NCBI RefSeq assembly: GCF_932294415.1
Contig: NC_065535.1
Coordinates: 24,144,782 to 24,208,781 of the forward strand
Length of the DNA: 64,000 bases
Direction of reading: 5' to 3'
Source: Quercus robur
Lineage: Eukaryota > Streptophyta > Magnoliopsida > Fagales > Fagaceae
Below the pieces are notes generated by a model. It did no database searches and was not told the DNA's origin. It was given only the letters and a program-made list of their open reading frames with translations. Within the stretch, counting starts at the first letter, position 1. Each line of letters starts with the position of its first letter. Below, one piece after another: positions 1 to 10,866 of the stretch. Made by a program: the position numbers and the translations under genes.

Positions 1-686
1 GTCACAGAAGATATTTTTCTGCTTCAGTTTTTTCTCCCCCTCTTTCTCTTTGTCTTTCCGAAAATAAAGACTCGAGCCATCTATTTCTTTAACTTATATT
101 ATATATATTTTTTGTTTGTTTCACCCATTCACTGCACTGCACAACTGTTTGATGGGATGGGACACGTTTTTTGTTCTGCCCGTCTGTGGACTTTTATCTA
201 CTTTAAAACTTAGCCATAGAAATTGGAGAAAAAAGCTGATCCAGTTGGATGGTTCTCAATTTTTTTTTAATAGGAGTACTGTGGTCAGTGGTCTGTCACG
301 TCACGTGACAAACCACTGACCACAGCACAGTTTTTTTTTTTTGGTTAAAGACCACAGTTATTCACTTTGGTCCGACGGTTTCCTAACTTTTTATTTTATT
401 TTATTTATAATCTGACACTTTATTTATTATTATAAATTATTATGTCAATTAATAATTTGATGTATATCATATTAACTCATTTGTATTATAGTGACACTAA
501 TTTATTAAATTATGTATTAAATTAATTTTTATTTGTGCAGGTTTAAACTTTCAAGTGGTCATGGCTCTAGAAAAATTACAATAACCAGGTTCTATTGTTT
601 TGTACTTTAAATTTTATTTTTAGTTAAATTATCATTTTTAATTATAAATTGTGTTTTATTTATCTATAAATATTTTCTCATTATAA
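1..686. other. Non-coding AT-rich stretch, probably including the 5' part of a hAT element
   Basis: No supportable gene. The last 150 bases look like the leader of the hAT transposase remnant that starts at 687, with a splice-like tttgtgcag at about 532-540 and T-rich sequence. No hAT-type 5' terminal repeat was found here, so the element's left end is either lost or outside the window. The stretch also holds a near-perfect hairpin, listed separately. Confidence 0.5.
279..325. repeat. 22-bp inverted repeat with 3-base loop
   Basis: Bases 279-300 and 304-325 are reverse complements with one mismatch, separated by the loop tca. The arms contain ctgtggtcagtggt and its complement, and the centre holds a CACGTG hexamer (302-307). 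It could be a fold-back remnant or simply a palindrome; no function can be assigned. Confidence 0.8.
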
Positions 687-1062
687 ATGTCTACTAGAAA
701 ATATTTATCCGGATATGAAAAACTTCTTAAAAAGAGAAAAATTGAAAAACAAATTGAATCTCAAAAAGGATCTATGGATAAATTTGTTACTAGTATTAAA
801 AAAAACACAATAGAAAGTTTGGGTGAAAATATTACAAGAAAGATTAAGTGGATTAGCTATATTATCAATTGAAAAAGAAATGTTAGAGGAACTTAAATAC
901 AAAAACTTAATTAGTAATTTTGCATCTCAAAAAGCAAGAAAAATAAATTTTAAATAAAAAAATTCAATATATAAATATATTTTATTTTATTAATATTTAA
1001 TTATAAAAAGACCCCATTTAAAATTTTCGCCTAAGACCCCAAAACTTGTTGAGCCGGCCCTG
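687..1062 (+). mobile_element. hAT transposase remnant: start and end of the gene joined, with 3' terminal repeat
   Basis: From the ATG at 687 the first reading frame encodes a lysine-rich N-terminus (MSTRKYLSGYEKL...) like that of plant hAT transposases annotated as ZMYM1-like or TTF-zinc-finger/hAT dimerisation proteins. From about 854, in another frame, it encodes the typical C-terminal end of the same family (EKEMLEELKYKN, then ASQKARK) and stops at about 956. The zinc finger, catalytic region and most of the dimerisation domain are missing, so this is an internal-deletion derivative that could move only with enzyme supplied in trans. The right end at 1048-1062 reads gttgagccggccctg, the complement of the hAT-like terminal repeat cagggccggctcaac. 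It stops exactly where P450 coding sequence resumes. The left end was not found. Family assignment rests on recalled similarity. Confidence 0.75.
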
Positions 1063-1070
1063 CTACAGCC
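1063..1070. repeat. Putative hAT target-site duplication, right copy
   Basis: The 8 bases ctacagcc directly after the hAT terminal repeat belong to the P450 reading frame, as expected of a hAT 8-bp duplication. The left copy was searched for by eye in 1-686 and not found, so this is provisional. Confidence 0.35.
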
Positions 1071-2475
1071 ACCACCCTTTTCATCTGCAAGAAAGCCATA
1101 TCCTGCCCCAAACAAATTCTAGGACCCGCCTGGAACACAGGGTATGTGTACGAGTCTCTCCCCACAAACTTCCATGATGATGATGATTTCGAATTCGAAT
1201 TCTCTTCCTCCTTCTGCAGCCACCTCTCGGGCTTGAACTCTGCCCACTCCGATCCCCATAGCGTCTCCAACCTCCCCATAGCGTATGGAAAGTACGACAC
1301 TCTCGTCCCCTTCTTCACCACTGTTCCTCCGGGTAATACGTCGTCGTTCACTGCCTCCTTCGTGTCTATCGGGACTGGTGGGTACAGCGGCTACAGCCGC
1401 ATGCTTTCACATAGAGAAGCATGTGTGTACACCATGTCTTTCACCTCGTCATATATAGGCGCTTCCGATTTTTCATATATTTCCTTTAGAATCTCCGACT
1501 CGATTTCCGGATTCTTCGATAAAAGCCAGAAGAACCATGTTAAAGCCGCGGACGTAGTGTCACGCCCAGCAAGTATAAAGCTGATCACAATGTCGATCAC
1601 GAAGTTCTCGTCCGAAAGGCCAGAGCTCAAGAACCTTGACAACAGGTCCACGGAATCGAGGCTCTGTTTCTCTCCAAGCTCCTGCTTCTTTTCATTTATT
1701 ATGTTCATGGCGAACTCTCGTATTTCTGAGACAGCGATTCTGAGACGCTTTTCTGAACCAATATTCAACAACTTCTTGATTTTCCATATGACTGGGAGTA
1801 ACGCATCGAACCTCTCGCTGCTGTATCTGACGCCATCTTCAAATGCTAAAGCTAGCTTGGCTTGTGGAAGAGAGGGAGACAAGTATGCCGGGTCGAACCC
1901 GAAAGCGATCTTACATATATTATCGAAAGCAAACCTTTGAAGAATGTCTTGAAAATCGAGGACAGTTCCATGTTTGGCAGCTGAGGAGAGAATGGGGATG
2001 AGGCGATCAGAGAGCTCGGTGTCGACAACGGTTTCGACGAACTTGCGGAGAGATTTGGTGTCGAATTCGTGGCTAGAGACTTGTCTTTGGAACTTCCAGG
2101 ACTCACCGTCGACGTTGAAGATGCCGTGGCCAAGAAAGTCGGTGAGAGCTCGACGGGCAATGTCGCCTTTTTCGTATTAGGGAAGTTGGTCTTGAAGATA
2201 TGTTGGACCACGGCGGGGTTGCCGGAGAAGACCTGGTAGGCTGCGTAGGAGCGGCGGAGAACGATGGTGGCGGAGGGTGAGTCTTGGAGGATGTCTAAGA
2301 GCCATGGGTGTAGGCGCTTTCGGTTGGCGAAGATGGCGAATGATGAACCCACTAGAGGGTACGATTTGGGGACTTTGGATTTACATTTGGAATTGGAATT
2401 GAGAAAGACGAAGAAGAGAAGGGGAAGTAAAAGAAGGAAAATGGGGACTAGAACTTGCATTTGCAGCAGCAACAT
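1063..2475 (-). pseudogene. Cytochrome P450, CYP94-like, disrupted
   Basis: Reading down from the ATG at 2475: a hydrophobic leucine-rich membrane anchor (about residues 1-26), a basic/proline hinge, then a P450 fold. Family marks are present: the I-helix AGRDTTSAALTW, the K-helix ESMR, the PERW motif, and the haem-binding FQAGPRICLG with its cysteine. Sequence style (IVISFILAGRDTTS, FLQMKRVV) matches CYP94, endoplasmic-reticulum enzymes that omega-hydroxylate fatty acids or jasmonoyl-isoleucine; the subfamily is uncertain. Three lesions: a 1-base deletion near 2175 shifts the frame after NFPN; an in-frame TAG at 1391-1393 lies in a 9-base near-duplication just before YPPVP; and the coding sequence ends after MKRVVAV, where a hAT element abuts it, so about the last 50 residues are missing. 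No introns are evident, as is common in this family. Confidence 0.88.
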
Positions 2476-3236
2476 GGTTTGTGTTTCAGTTTCAGTTTCA
2501 GTTTCAGATTGTTTATTCTGTTTTTGTTTGCATTAATAAAATGCAATTTTAAACCTTTTTTTTTAAAAAAAAAAGTCAATGTTTAGAAAGAGGAGAGTCG
2601 TTGCACAAGCTGTGCCACTTTGTCTTTATATGGCACTAGCATTATTCTTGCTCTCAAGTCTCAACCTACCTATTTATTTGGTTGGAATAAATTTGAAATT
2701 TAAATATATAATTACCAAGGAATACAAAACAGCTAAAACGATGCCTTTCCGAAATTTAAAAAAGCATATTACCAAAATAATATATTTTAGGGGCAAATTT
2801 CATTTTTGTCCTTTACGGTTTAGTGTCAATTTCATATTTATATTTTATTGTTATTGTTAATTTAATCTTTACATTTTGTTGGTACCTACCACAGAACTTG
2901 CACACTTCAAACATACATAACTTCTGCCGTATGCAATTTTGGTGTTGGCATATAAGTGTATTAATTTGTTTCATCCCTCTTCTCCTATACGTGTGTGTCT
3001 CATATAGTATTGTTTATTAAAAAAAAATATTAAAAAAAAAAATCTTACATGACTAATAAAATAATAATAATAATTTTTTAATAATTTTTTTTTTTTTTAA
3101 ATAGTAGTGCTACAAGTTCTATAAGTTTTACTATAATGAGTTTACAAACTGGAGTGTTGCTAATTATAAAAAAGCAATTCATATATTTATTTATGAGGTT
3201 GTTGAAGTTCATCAATCATATCCATTGCCACATCAA
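2476..3236. other. P450 upstream region and AT-rich spacer, no gene
   Basis: Just upstream of the P450 start codon lie four copies of the hexamer gtttca (about 2482-2505), probably in the former 5' untranslated region. The rest is AT-rich with long A or T runs near 2556-2575, 3020-3040 and 3085-3100. No coding signal was recognised. Confidence 0.5.
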
Positions 3237-3656
3237 CTTGTAAGTTTTAAGCTAAAATGCAAATTACATTTTCTAAATTTGACTGAAATTCATTTCAGTT
3301 TTCTAACTTTATATTTGTTCAGTTGAGTTCTCTAAGTTTCAAATTTATTTAATTTAGGTTTTTTGTCCAATTTCATTAAAAATATTGCCAATAAGTATGC
3401 TATTAACTAATGAAAAATATTTTTTTTTTAAATTCTCGCATAAAATATCTATGAACTATTTTTATTAATTTTATAGATTTCTTTCATGTGAGAAAAAAAA
3501 TTAATGGAAAATTTTTAACGAAATTGGACAAAAGCCATGAATTAAATAAATTTGAAACTTAAAGGACTCAATTAAATGGAAGTGAAGTTAGAGAACTTAA
3601 ATAAATTTTAGTCAAACTTAAAGGGTGTCATTTGTATATTAACTTAGGTTTTACAA
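3237..3656. mobile_element. MITE-like fold-back element, about 420 bp
   Basis: The two ends are long imperfect inverted repeats. Left arm 3237-3392 contains ttctctaagtttcaaattta and ttttgtccaatttc; the right arm 3514-3656 contains their complements. The arms run for about 140-155 bases around an AT-rich centre. No coding capacity. This fits a non-autonomous DNA transposon; the superfamily cannot be told because no clear target duplication was seen. Confidence 0.7.
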
Positions 3657-4170
3657 AGTAAATATTGTAGTAACATTTTCCTTAAAACAAGCCAAGTCAA
3701 TCTCATAAAAAAAAAAATCAACACTAGAAAATTAAAAACAATATTTTTTAACAGCAAAAATAAAAATAATATTAATTCAAAATTTTAAGGAAAAAAATGA
3801 ATAAAAAATCTTAAAATCTCATCCTGCAATTTTTTTAATCCCTTGCAGTTTCTTAGCCACTAAAAACATCTAAAAATATTGTTCCCTTCCCAAATTCAGC
3901 TTTTCTTCCACTTTCTTAGCAACACAACAACTCAAAAACACAACCAAATCTCCCTGAGATATTTTTAGTTACGACTCCAACGCAAAAAGCTGTTCTGATC
4001 TGATCAAACTCAAAAATAAAATTCAAAAAAAAAAAGAAAAAAGAAAGAAAAGAAACTCTAACTTCGAAATGGTACGTCAAATTTCCAGCTTCTTCTTTAG
4101 TTAAATTCATTTATTTATGTAGGAGTAATTTCATAGCTTGAAAGCGGAGGCTCTAATATTATAGATTTTA
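3657..4170. other. AT-rich spacer with a possible 5' exon
   Basis: No recognisable product. An ATG at 4069-4071 is followed directly by gtacgt, a good splice donor, after an A-rich leader-like stretch. A matching acceptor (ttacag) occurs at 4351-4356. This is weak evidence for an eroded gene and is listed only as a finding. Confidence 0.3.
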
Positions 4171-4320
4171 TAGTCCATTTGGATTGAGGGGGAAAGTTGA
4201 AGAGTAAAATAGAATAGAATAAAGTAGAGTTTATTCAAAATTAACCTATTTTCAACTAACTCTATTCTACTCCTCTCCCCTCCACTCCCCCTCCCTCTCT
4301 CCTCAATCTAAACAAACCCT
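4171..4320. mobile_element. Small MITE, about 150 bp
   Basis: The left end gtccatttggattgagg and the complement of the right end (gggtttgtttagattgagg) match in most positions, forming terminal inverted repeats around a short AT- and C-rich centre. No coding capacity. Confidence 0.65.
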
Positions 4321-5694
4321 TAATATAGTTGGTATGGTGGTGGTATTTATTTACAGCAAGAGATGAAGATTGAGGGAAAGAAGTGGGAACTGAAGTACTT
4401 AGAGCATTCGCATCAATTCATGCAAATTTTTTTTGTTTATTTTAGCATAAGAACCTATTTTTTCTATTTTACATTATCACTTCTCAAAAACACCAACATT
4501 ATATTATCTATTTTATACTTAATTTTATTCAAATATTATTTCTTTATCAATTTTTTATTGTTCTCTCTCTCTCTGAGTAAAGAAAATATTAAAATAACAT
4601 TTTTGCATATGAACAATAACTGGGTATACCACGGTTATTATAATTAGAATCCTATTTTGCATAATTTTTCATGAGTTGACGTGGACTACACATTCCCAGC
4701 TAATTCAGCCCCAAAGGGAGTTGCCCAATGTGGGTAAACCATCAAAAGTTGGTCAAGGAGTCAGTTTATTTTTAGGGGCCTAAGAATGGTTTGTTTGAAG
4801 CTTCAGCTACATACATTAGGAGTTATATGTATCCATTTGGGTGAAATTTTTGAACACTTGACCATTTTAATTAGCTTTAGGTGCAAGGGTCCCTAGCCCA
4901 CTTAGCAGCATGCATAGCTCGAGCTTATGCAAAAGGTCTAAAAAAGAGCCAACTCATACTCTCCAAACTACACTTCCTCAAATTTCTATGATGTCACATG
5001 AGCTTGGGTCATACTTAAAAGAATAAAATATAATATAATACATAAATTAGGCCAACAAGAAAATCGAGCTAGGTTGGAATTGGGCTTGTAGAAATTTTGT
5101 CGCAAAAATGACCATCAATAGAGGTAAAATAAAAGGGTGGGATAAATTTGGGCAAGAGTTTGGAGATCTTTGAGTTGCAATATTTAATTCATCATTTGTG
5201 AATTTAGCCTAATAAAGGATTGTCCTATAGAATTTGGAGATGCTTTGAGATGCAATATTTTATTCATTATATGTGAATCTAAGCTAGTGTGTTACTGTGT
5301 TATAAAAAGTCATTAGCATCTAATGAATGAGAAATTCTGAAATGACAAACAAAACTACTCTCACATTATTTGCTCAAGTCATTAAATTGATCTTATTTTA
5401 AGAATTTTATTTGCTATGCCAACAGTTTTCATGCATATTATTAGAGTAAGGACTTTTGAAGTACAAGTCAAATGTGACAAATTGGGGACAAAAAATATAA
5501 TTACAAAATATAAAAATGAAGAAAAAAAAAGTGGGGAGGGGGTTGAAGAAAGAGAAGCAATTTCAAAAACCACCAAAACATTGAGATAACAATTAAAGCA
5601 CTAAAAAAAATAAAATAAAAAATAAAAAAAGAACTGAAAACAAAACCCCTAAAAAGTTGAAAATGAAGTGATTAAGAACTCTAAGAGCATTCCC
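4321..5694. other. Intergenic, no supported gene
   Basis: AT-rich DNA. A MITE-like start, ttagagcattcgcatcaa, occurs at 4399, but no partner end is clear. The short open frames are not supported by any recognisable protein. Confidence 0.45.
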
Positions 5695-6789
5695 ATTAAG
5701 CCTTCTATATGCTAAAAGATGCTTTTTTTTAGCATTTTTGACCCAAAAGCTTGCTCCATCAAGGGTTTTAAATGCTATAATTTTTGGCATTGATGAATAG
5801 TGCAATCTCATATTTGAGACCGCATTGTTCACCAAGTGTAAAATTTATATTATTTTTTTATTCAGGTGGGGTCCACTTTATTTTCTTCTTTGTCTTTCTC
5901 ATTTCTGTTTCTTCCCTGTCTCACCATTTCTCTGCTCTCTCTCTCTCCCTCTGCTCAAGATCTCTACCTCCAAACCCATGGTTAACAGTCAATGACCGTC
6001 CAAATCACAAACCCATTGTCCAAATCACAAACCCATGGTTGATTTGTGACTGACCCTAAATCAGCCACCAACCATCATCACGGCAGCCCAAGGCGAGCAA
6101 ACTGTGGTGGCCCACGGCGAGCAACGGCCCCATGGCCACTCATGCAATTTGAACCAACCCACAGCCACACACCTGATTTGAAGCCACCCACGACAATCCA
6201 CGGTGATTTGAACCCACCCACAGCGATCTGAACCCCACCCACGGTGAGCCACGACCACCACCAACCCACAACAATTTGAATCCCACAGCAATCTAAAGCC
6301 TACAAGCCGATTTTGAGAGAGAGGAGAAGCTTTCACTGTGAGAGGAAGAGAGGAGAGAGCGTGATGGGTCTGCTAGTGGGTTTGCTGGTGGCAACAATGG
6401 TGGAGGTTTCTTTTCTTTTTTTCTTTTTTTTTTTTTCTCTACTGTGGTTAGTGGTGGTGAGTGGATGTGGCTGGATGTGGAAGTTTCTTTCTGCTGTGAT
6501 TTTTTTTTTTTCTTTTTTTGTTAGTGGTGGTTGTGGTATGGGTGGTGCGTTTTTGGTGGGTGGTTGGTAGTGTGGTGCCGATGGTGTTGTGAGAAAGAGA
6601 GAGACAGAGGAGAGAGAGGAAAAAAAAAAATTTATTGAAAAATAATAAAGAAACATTATTTAAATGAAATGGTAAAAAAAATAGAAGTTTTGATATAGGT
6701 TGTATTGTAAAGTGGTGTGTTATATGTTATAAAATTGGGTTTTGAAATGCTAAATGCTATATTTTTTGACATGTTTAATGAGAATGCTC
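5695..6789. mobile_element. Non-autonomous element, PIF/Harbinger-like ends
   Basis: The left end gagcattcccattaa and the complement of the right end, gagcattctcattaa, are near-identical, and similarity (atgctaaaagatgc against atagcatttagcat) runs further inward. Flanks are taa on the left and aaa on the right, consistent with a 3-bp duplication with one change. The interior carries (t)n-rich tracts and GGTGG-rich sequence whose open frames are compositional. No transposase is encoded. Similar ends occur in the elements at 41299-43247. Confidence 0.7.
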
Positions 6790-6924
6790 AAAGAACCAAA
6801 TTATAAGACAAATACTACTTTGATGGTAGGACCCAACGGTGCAATTATGATAGAAATTAAGGGCAAGAAATCAAACATTGATAAAAATGAAATCAAACAT
6901 AGAAATAAAATCAAAGAAATTTTA

Positions 6925-7412
6925 GAGATGAGTGAGGCCACTATCATTATAGATTGTATCTCTTCCACATTTGTCTCCATCCTTTTCAATGGAAGAAAGC
7001 TTCAGCCTTTTAACCAATCTCACGAAATCCGCCAAAGGGATTCCTTGTCACCCTACATATTTTTTTTATGTCTAGAATATCTTGGGCTTCTCATCTATGG
7101 AAAAAGAAAAATGATATGTCCACAACAATTTTTACAACAAATCCTAAGTGACAGGTTGTTACTAGTTGTTATTATTGGGACAAAAAAAGTAATCCTAGTG
7201 TTAGGTTTAAATTTGAACCTGTAACAACTATCCACCTATGATTTGTTGTGAAAATATTATAAAAATATTGTGGACATAGCATCTCTCATGAAAAAAAAAT
7301 GCTGAGAAGACTTGGAAACCCATCAAAGCCACTAATAACCTAATTTTCTTCGGCTGAGCAACACTTGAGAACTCTTTTGCTATTGACGATGTGCTATCCA
7401 TTTTTTATAACC
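6925..7412 (+). pseudogene. LINE reverse transcriptase fragment
   Basis: The frame from about 6955 encodes CISSTFVSILFNG, then IRQRDSLSPYIFFLCLEYL, which matches the non-LTR retrotransposon RT block normally containing RQGDPLSPYLF. After a 160-bp MITE, coding similarity resumes at 7313 (WKPIKA), then LIFFG where the catalytic FADD box should be, followed by ATLENSFAIDDVL. A stop codon replaces part of the FADD region, so the enzyme is dead. The fragment ends near 7412. A further part of an RT of the same type lies at 9600-9905, so one LINE may be split. Confidence 0.75.
7116..7278. mobile_element. MITE inserted in the LINE fragment
   Basis: The ends atgtccacaacaatttttac and the complement of aatattgtggacat form inverted repeats, followed inward by acaacaaat on both sides. 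It interrupts RT coding sequence. Relatives with the internal pattern acaacaaatycta and aagttgttac occur at 14100-14297, 14353-14482 and 16770-16935. Confidence 0.7.
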
Positions 7413-9599
7413 ACTATAAGGTGGTGGGCTATGCTAGTGGTGTTGGGCTGCTTCCTACTGCACTAAGCCCAAGTTTTCTGGATAAGGGAGTCGAGACTGG
7501 TCCAGCTTCAACTTAAGTTGGTCCGGCTTATGCGCAAACTAGGCCATGTTTGCCAAGAACGTGTTCACGGTAGGCAAAATTGTTTCAGCAAGTTGTGGTA
7601 GACAGACATAATAATAATAAAATAAACAAACAAATATCTGGCCACTCAATGGTAAATGACCAAACTGCCCTTGAACTCAATTACAGCAGCAATATTAATT
7701 GTTTTTGTGAAAGGGAAAGAACAGAACAGAAGTTAGCAAATATTAATACGCATGGGTTAGTCAGAAAGTTAGGGAAATCAACCAAAGTCTGATCCGCAGG
7801 AGCAAAACCAAAGAGGAAAGAACGTTCCTTCTCAACGCAGTTAATCTCTCAGGAAAGAGTCCTACCGTAGAGACTAGCTGCTCTGAGGGAAACGGACCTG
7901 AGTGGTTTTTCTGCACAGATGCTCCTTGAGGTTTTCACAGAGAGCTGGATTTCATGAGGGAGAGAGGAAACCAATCTACCGGTGCATACCTACCGCTCTA
8001 ATTCTCACTTTTGTCTTTCTTTCTTGTGATGTTCTTTCTTTCTTTTCCCACTCCTTTCTTTGCTATCTCTTTGTTTTTTGTTTTTTTTTTTTTTTTTAAG
8101 TTTCTATTTCTTAGTCGAAGTTCTTGTCGTTGTCCTCCCCCCTTCTGTTCACGGCAAGACTCTCCTTTTATAGTGCCTGCCGTGACCGAATTTTACTGTT
8201 TTAGCCCTTAACTCCATTTGTCTGGTCTGGGTGTACTGGCCGACCATCACTGTTCCGTCTGTGTTTCACCCTCCCATCACCAGACAAGGAAGAGTATTTT
8301 GTTTGCTTGTCTGCCGTGGCACCCTTTTCTGCTACGGTCTAGGTTATTTCTCTCTCCCTATCCCTCATGGCATGCACCTAATGGTTTCAACTTAGCTTGC
8401 CTCTTTTGGGTAGTAAGCCATCCTAGCAGGACACCTCCCCGAAAGAGCCTAAGCCGGAACCTTCAAAATAGATTTTTCCCCTCTCCCAACCACCAAACCA
8501 TGCTCTCTGAATCTTTGACCCCCCGATCTCACCATGCTCTGTTTGGGTACAGGCTAGTGGTGTCTGGGCCTTGCGTGTGCCTTCATTCCATATGTGTCCA
8601 AAACCTGCCTGCTGCCCATTCGTCTACCATGGTCCGGAAGCTTGCCTACATTTTCTGCCGTCCGTTTTCTTTGACCTTTTATGTGGTTGCTTCTTGATTT
8701 CCCGCTCCTCACAGGGACTGGGCTTTTTTTGATGATGGGCCTTATATTTCTTTGGCCCACCTCATTTCCTGCCATATTTGTCCTGTTATTCCTGTTGTGA
8801 TGATTTAATCCTGTTGAGCCTCTTTAGGCTAACCGTTCATTTTTTCTCCCAGTGGCTTGGTATGGCCACTGGTTTCTTTCTTTACTCATAGGCTCCTGTG
8901 TCCCTTTTTTCTCTTAGGCTTCTTTGGCCCATTTACTTTCTTTGGGCTTCCTTGGTCCTTTTGCTAATTCTGCATTCCCATGGGCTTTTACTAACTTCAT
9001 TGGGCTTCCCTGACCCAATAACCTTATTCTCATCCTTGGGATTCATAGGCTTGCCATAAACCCCTTACTTTCTTAGTTTGCATTACTTTGGGCCTGCAGC
9101 GGCCCTTTCTCACTTTTCTACATCATACACTGCCTATGGGATGATATTTCTCTCTTTTCGAGCTTCTCTAATCCCACTTGCTTTTTCAAGGCTCATTTGT
9201 TTATTTCTTGGGCCTGTGATACATTATTCTTGCCGCTTGGGCCTAATGGTTTTGCTGTTTGCTTTGCCAATTCTTTGCTACCCTTGTTATTGGGCTTTTC
9301 TTCTTTCCACCTAGATTCTCACAAATGGCCCTCAACAACCACTTAGGCGAAAAAGTGAGGATAAGGGCTTGTTTGGTCTATCATCTCAAACTCACATTTT
9401 TACATTTTAAACAACATTACACACTTTTTCACACACTTTTTCATCCACACGTATTTCAAAAAACTACAAACAACCTTTCTCAAACTACTCTACCAAACAC
9501 CTCCTAAATCTCGTATCCTTTTCTAAAAAAAACGCATCTCTTGAGACCCAAAAGCTCATATGTGGCTCCTTGGGTATGTCAAAAAAAAAAAAAAAAAAA
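7413..9599. other. Non-coding insertion-like block between two LINE pieces
   Basis: About 2.2 kb separates two pieces of LINE RT. It is C/T-rich, contains repeated tgggctt or ggccc phrases (8700-9300) and ends in a poly-A run at 9580-9599. The open frames here show no recognisable domain. Non-autonomous LTR element or solo LTR is possible, but no matching ends were found. Confidence 0.4.
9364..9505. mobile_element. Small MITE with GGGCTTGTTTGG ends
   Basis: The left end gggcttgtttggt and the complement of the right end (ggaggtgtttggta) are inverted repeats of about 13 bases, with tcaaact next to both. About 140 bp long and non-coding. The half-element at 52921 (agggccgtttggtaa) has a similar end. 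Confidence 0.65.
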
Positions 9600-9905
9600 G
9601 AGTTTGCCAAGGACCATGGATTTTCTTTGAAAGTCTCAAACCACGGCTTCAGAGATTTTGATTTTGTTATCCAAAAGGTTTAAGAAAAGTTGGCTGGTTG
9701 GCAAGCTAGCCTTCTCTCTCTTACTGGTGTAAGCACTCTTATTCAATCTTCCTCTGGTCCTATTCCCGATTATGTCATGCAAGGGACCTTGCTTCCAAGT
9801 AAGGTTTGCAAAGTAATTGATTGAGCAAACATGAATTTTCTATGGGGCTCCACCTCAGAAAAAAGTATTGGGTTCAAGGGAGTTAGTCCTTGACCAAAGC
9901 TGTCC
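9600..9905 (+). pseudogene. LINE reverse transcriptase fragment, thumb/connection region
   Basis: The frame encodes FSLKVSNHGF, then KLAGWQASLLSLTG, STLIQS, and NFLWGSTSEK. These match the conserved region after the RT catalytic site of plant L1-type LINEs (GFPLK, KLAGWKAKLLSLAGR, NFLWG). Two in-frame stops are present, so it is a pseudogene. Same strand and next in order after the fragment at 6925-7412. Confidence 0.75.
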
Positions 9906-10866
9906 TATTTGTAACTCCCACTAAATATATATATATATTATTGACCTTCAAGCTCTTGTTTTTTTAAAGCAATCAGTTTTTATTTACTATTATAACTGTA
10001 GCTTTTATAATAATAAAAAGTTATAAAAAATAAAAATAAATAAACCCCATTATCAAAAAAAATGTACCAATCTCGCAACAAATCATTGCCAACAACATAC
10101 CTTTTAACATCATAAAGAAACAATAACTTCAAATGGACCTCGGCTTTTTGTGGTCCAACAAACCGCTCTCAGTTCAAAAACTTGTCATGATTTCTCCAAC
10201 CATAAAGAAGGGAAAATTTTTAGGTACTCCCGGAGTACGGAGAAATGGTGTTCCCTCCTCTCACATTCATGGTAGATCCCTTCATAAATTTAATAAGTGG
10301 ACCTCACCATTCATGGTGAGAGAATGGAGCTCCATTCAACGGTGATAAATGGTGTCATTTCAAGAACAAAATATATAATGAAGACTTTCAAAAGTGAAGC
10401 AATTCAGGACGTGGAGATAAACCTCTACAAGATTACAGAAAATAACTTCGCAGCAGGCACTACTCAACCGTATCATAAGAAGTGTAACGTTTTGATATAT
10501 CTGCCACATCCTGATGCTTGTGCACTTTCAATCACCCGCCCATCCACATGTGCACACTGATAAATTTCCTGGATGCATATTGCAAAATATTCTCTCTAGT
10601 TCCAATCCAAACATTTCAATTGAAGAAGCAAGAAAATGTGAAACTAAAATTTTTCATTCAACATAGCAAACTAAAAATGTAACCCTACATGTCCAAACGC
10701 AAACATGGCAGAATGTGCCTAAGCTTTTGACAAGAAACCTATCGTAAGCAACCCCAAGGTATAGGACAAACCGACCCATCATTGCAAAGTTTACAATGTA
10801 CACAACCAAAACCTGTGACACTATTAGTGAAGCAACAGCCTAATAAAGTTCAGGAACAGGACGCCA
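9906..10866. other. Spacer downstream of Ran gene 1
   Basis: No gene recognised. 10560-10866 is likely the 3' untranslated and downstream region of the Ran gene, which is read from the other strand. The open frame at 10133-10560 has no recognisable features. Confidence 0.4.

Noticed and set aside
1146..1940. Plus-strand open frame of 264 codons
   Set aside because: It is the antisense shadow of the P450, whose motifs (AGRDTTS, PERW, haem loop) are on the minus strand.
6046..6656. Several overlapping open frames rich in Pro/His or Trp/Gly
   Set aside because: They come from ccaccacc/ggtggt-type composition inside a non-autonomous element; no domain is visible.
8218..8697. 159-codon plus-strand frame
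   Set aside because: No recognisable motif, unusual mixed composition, and it lies in an insertion-like non-coding block between LINE pieces.
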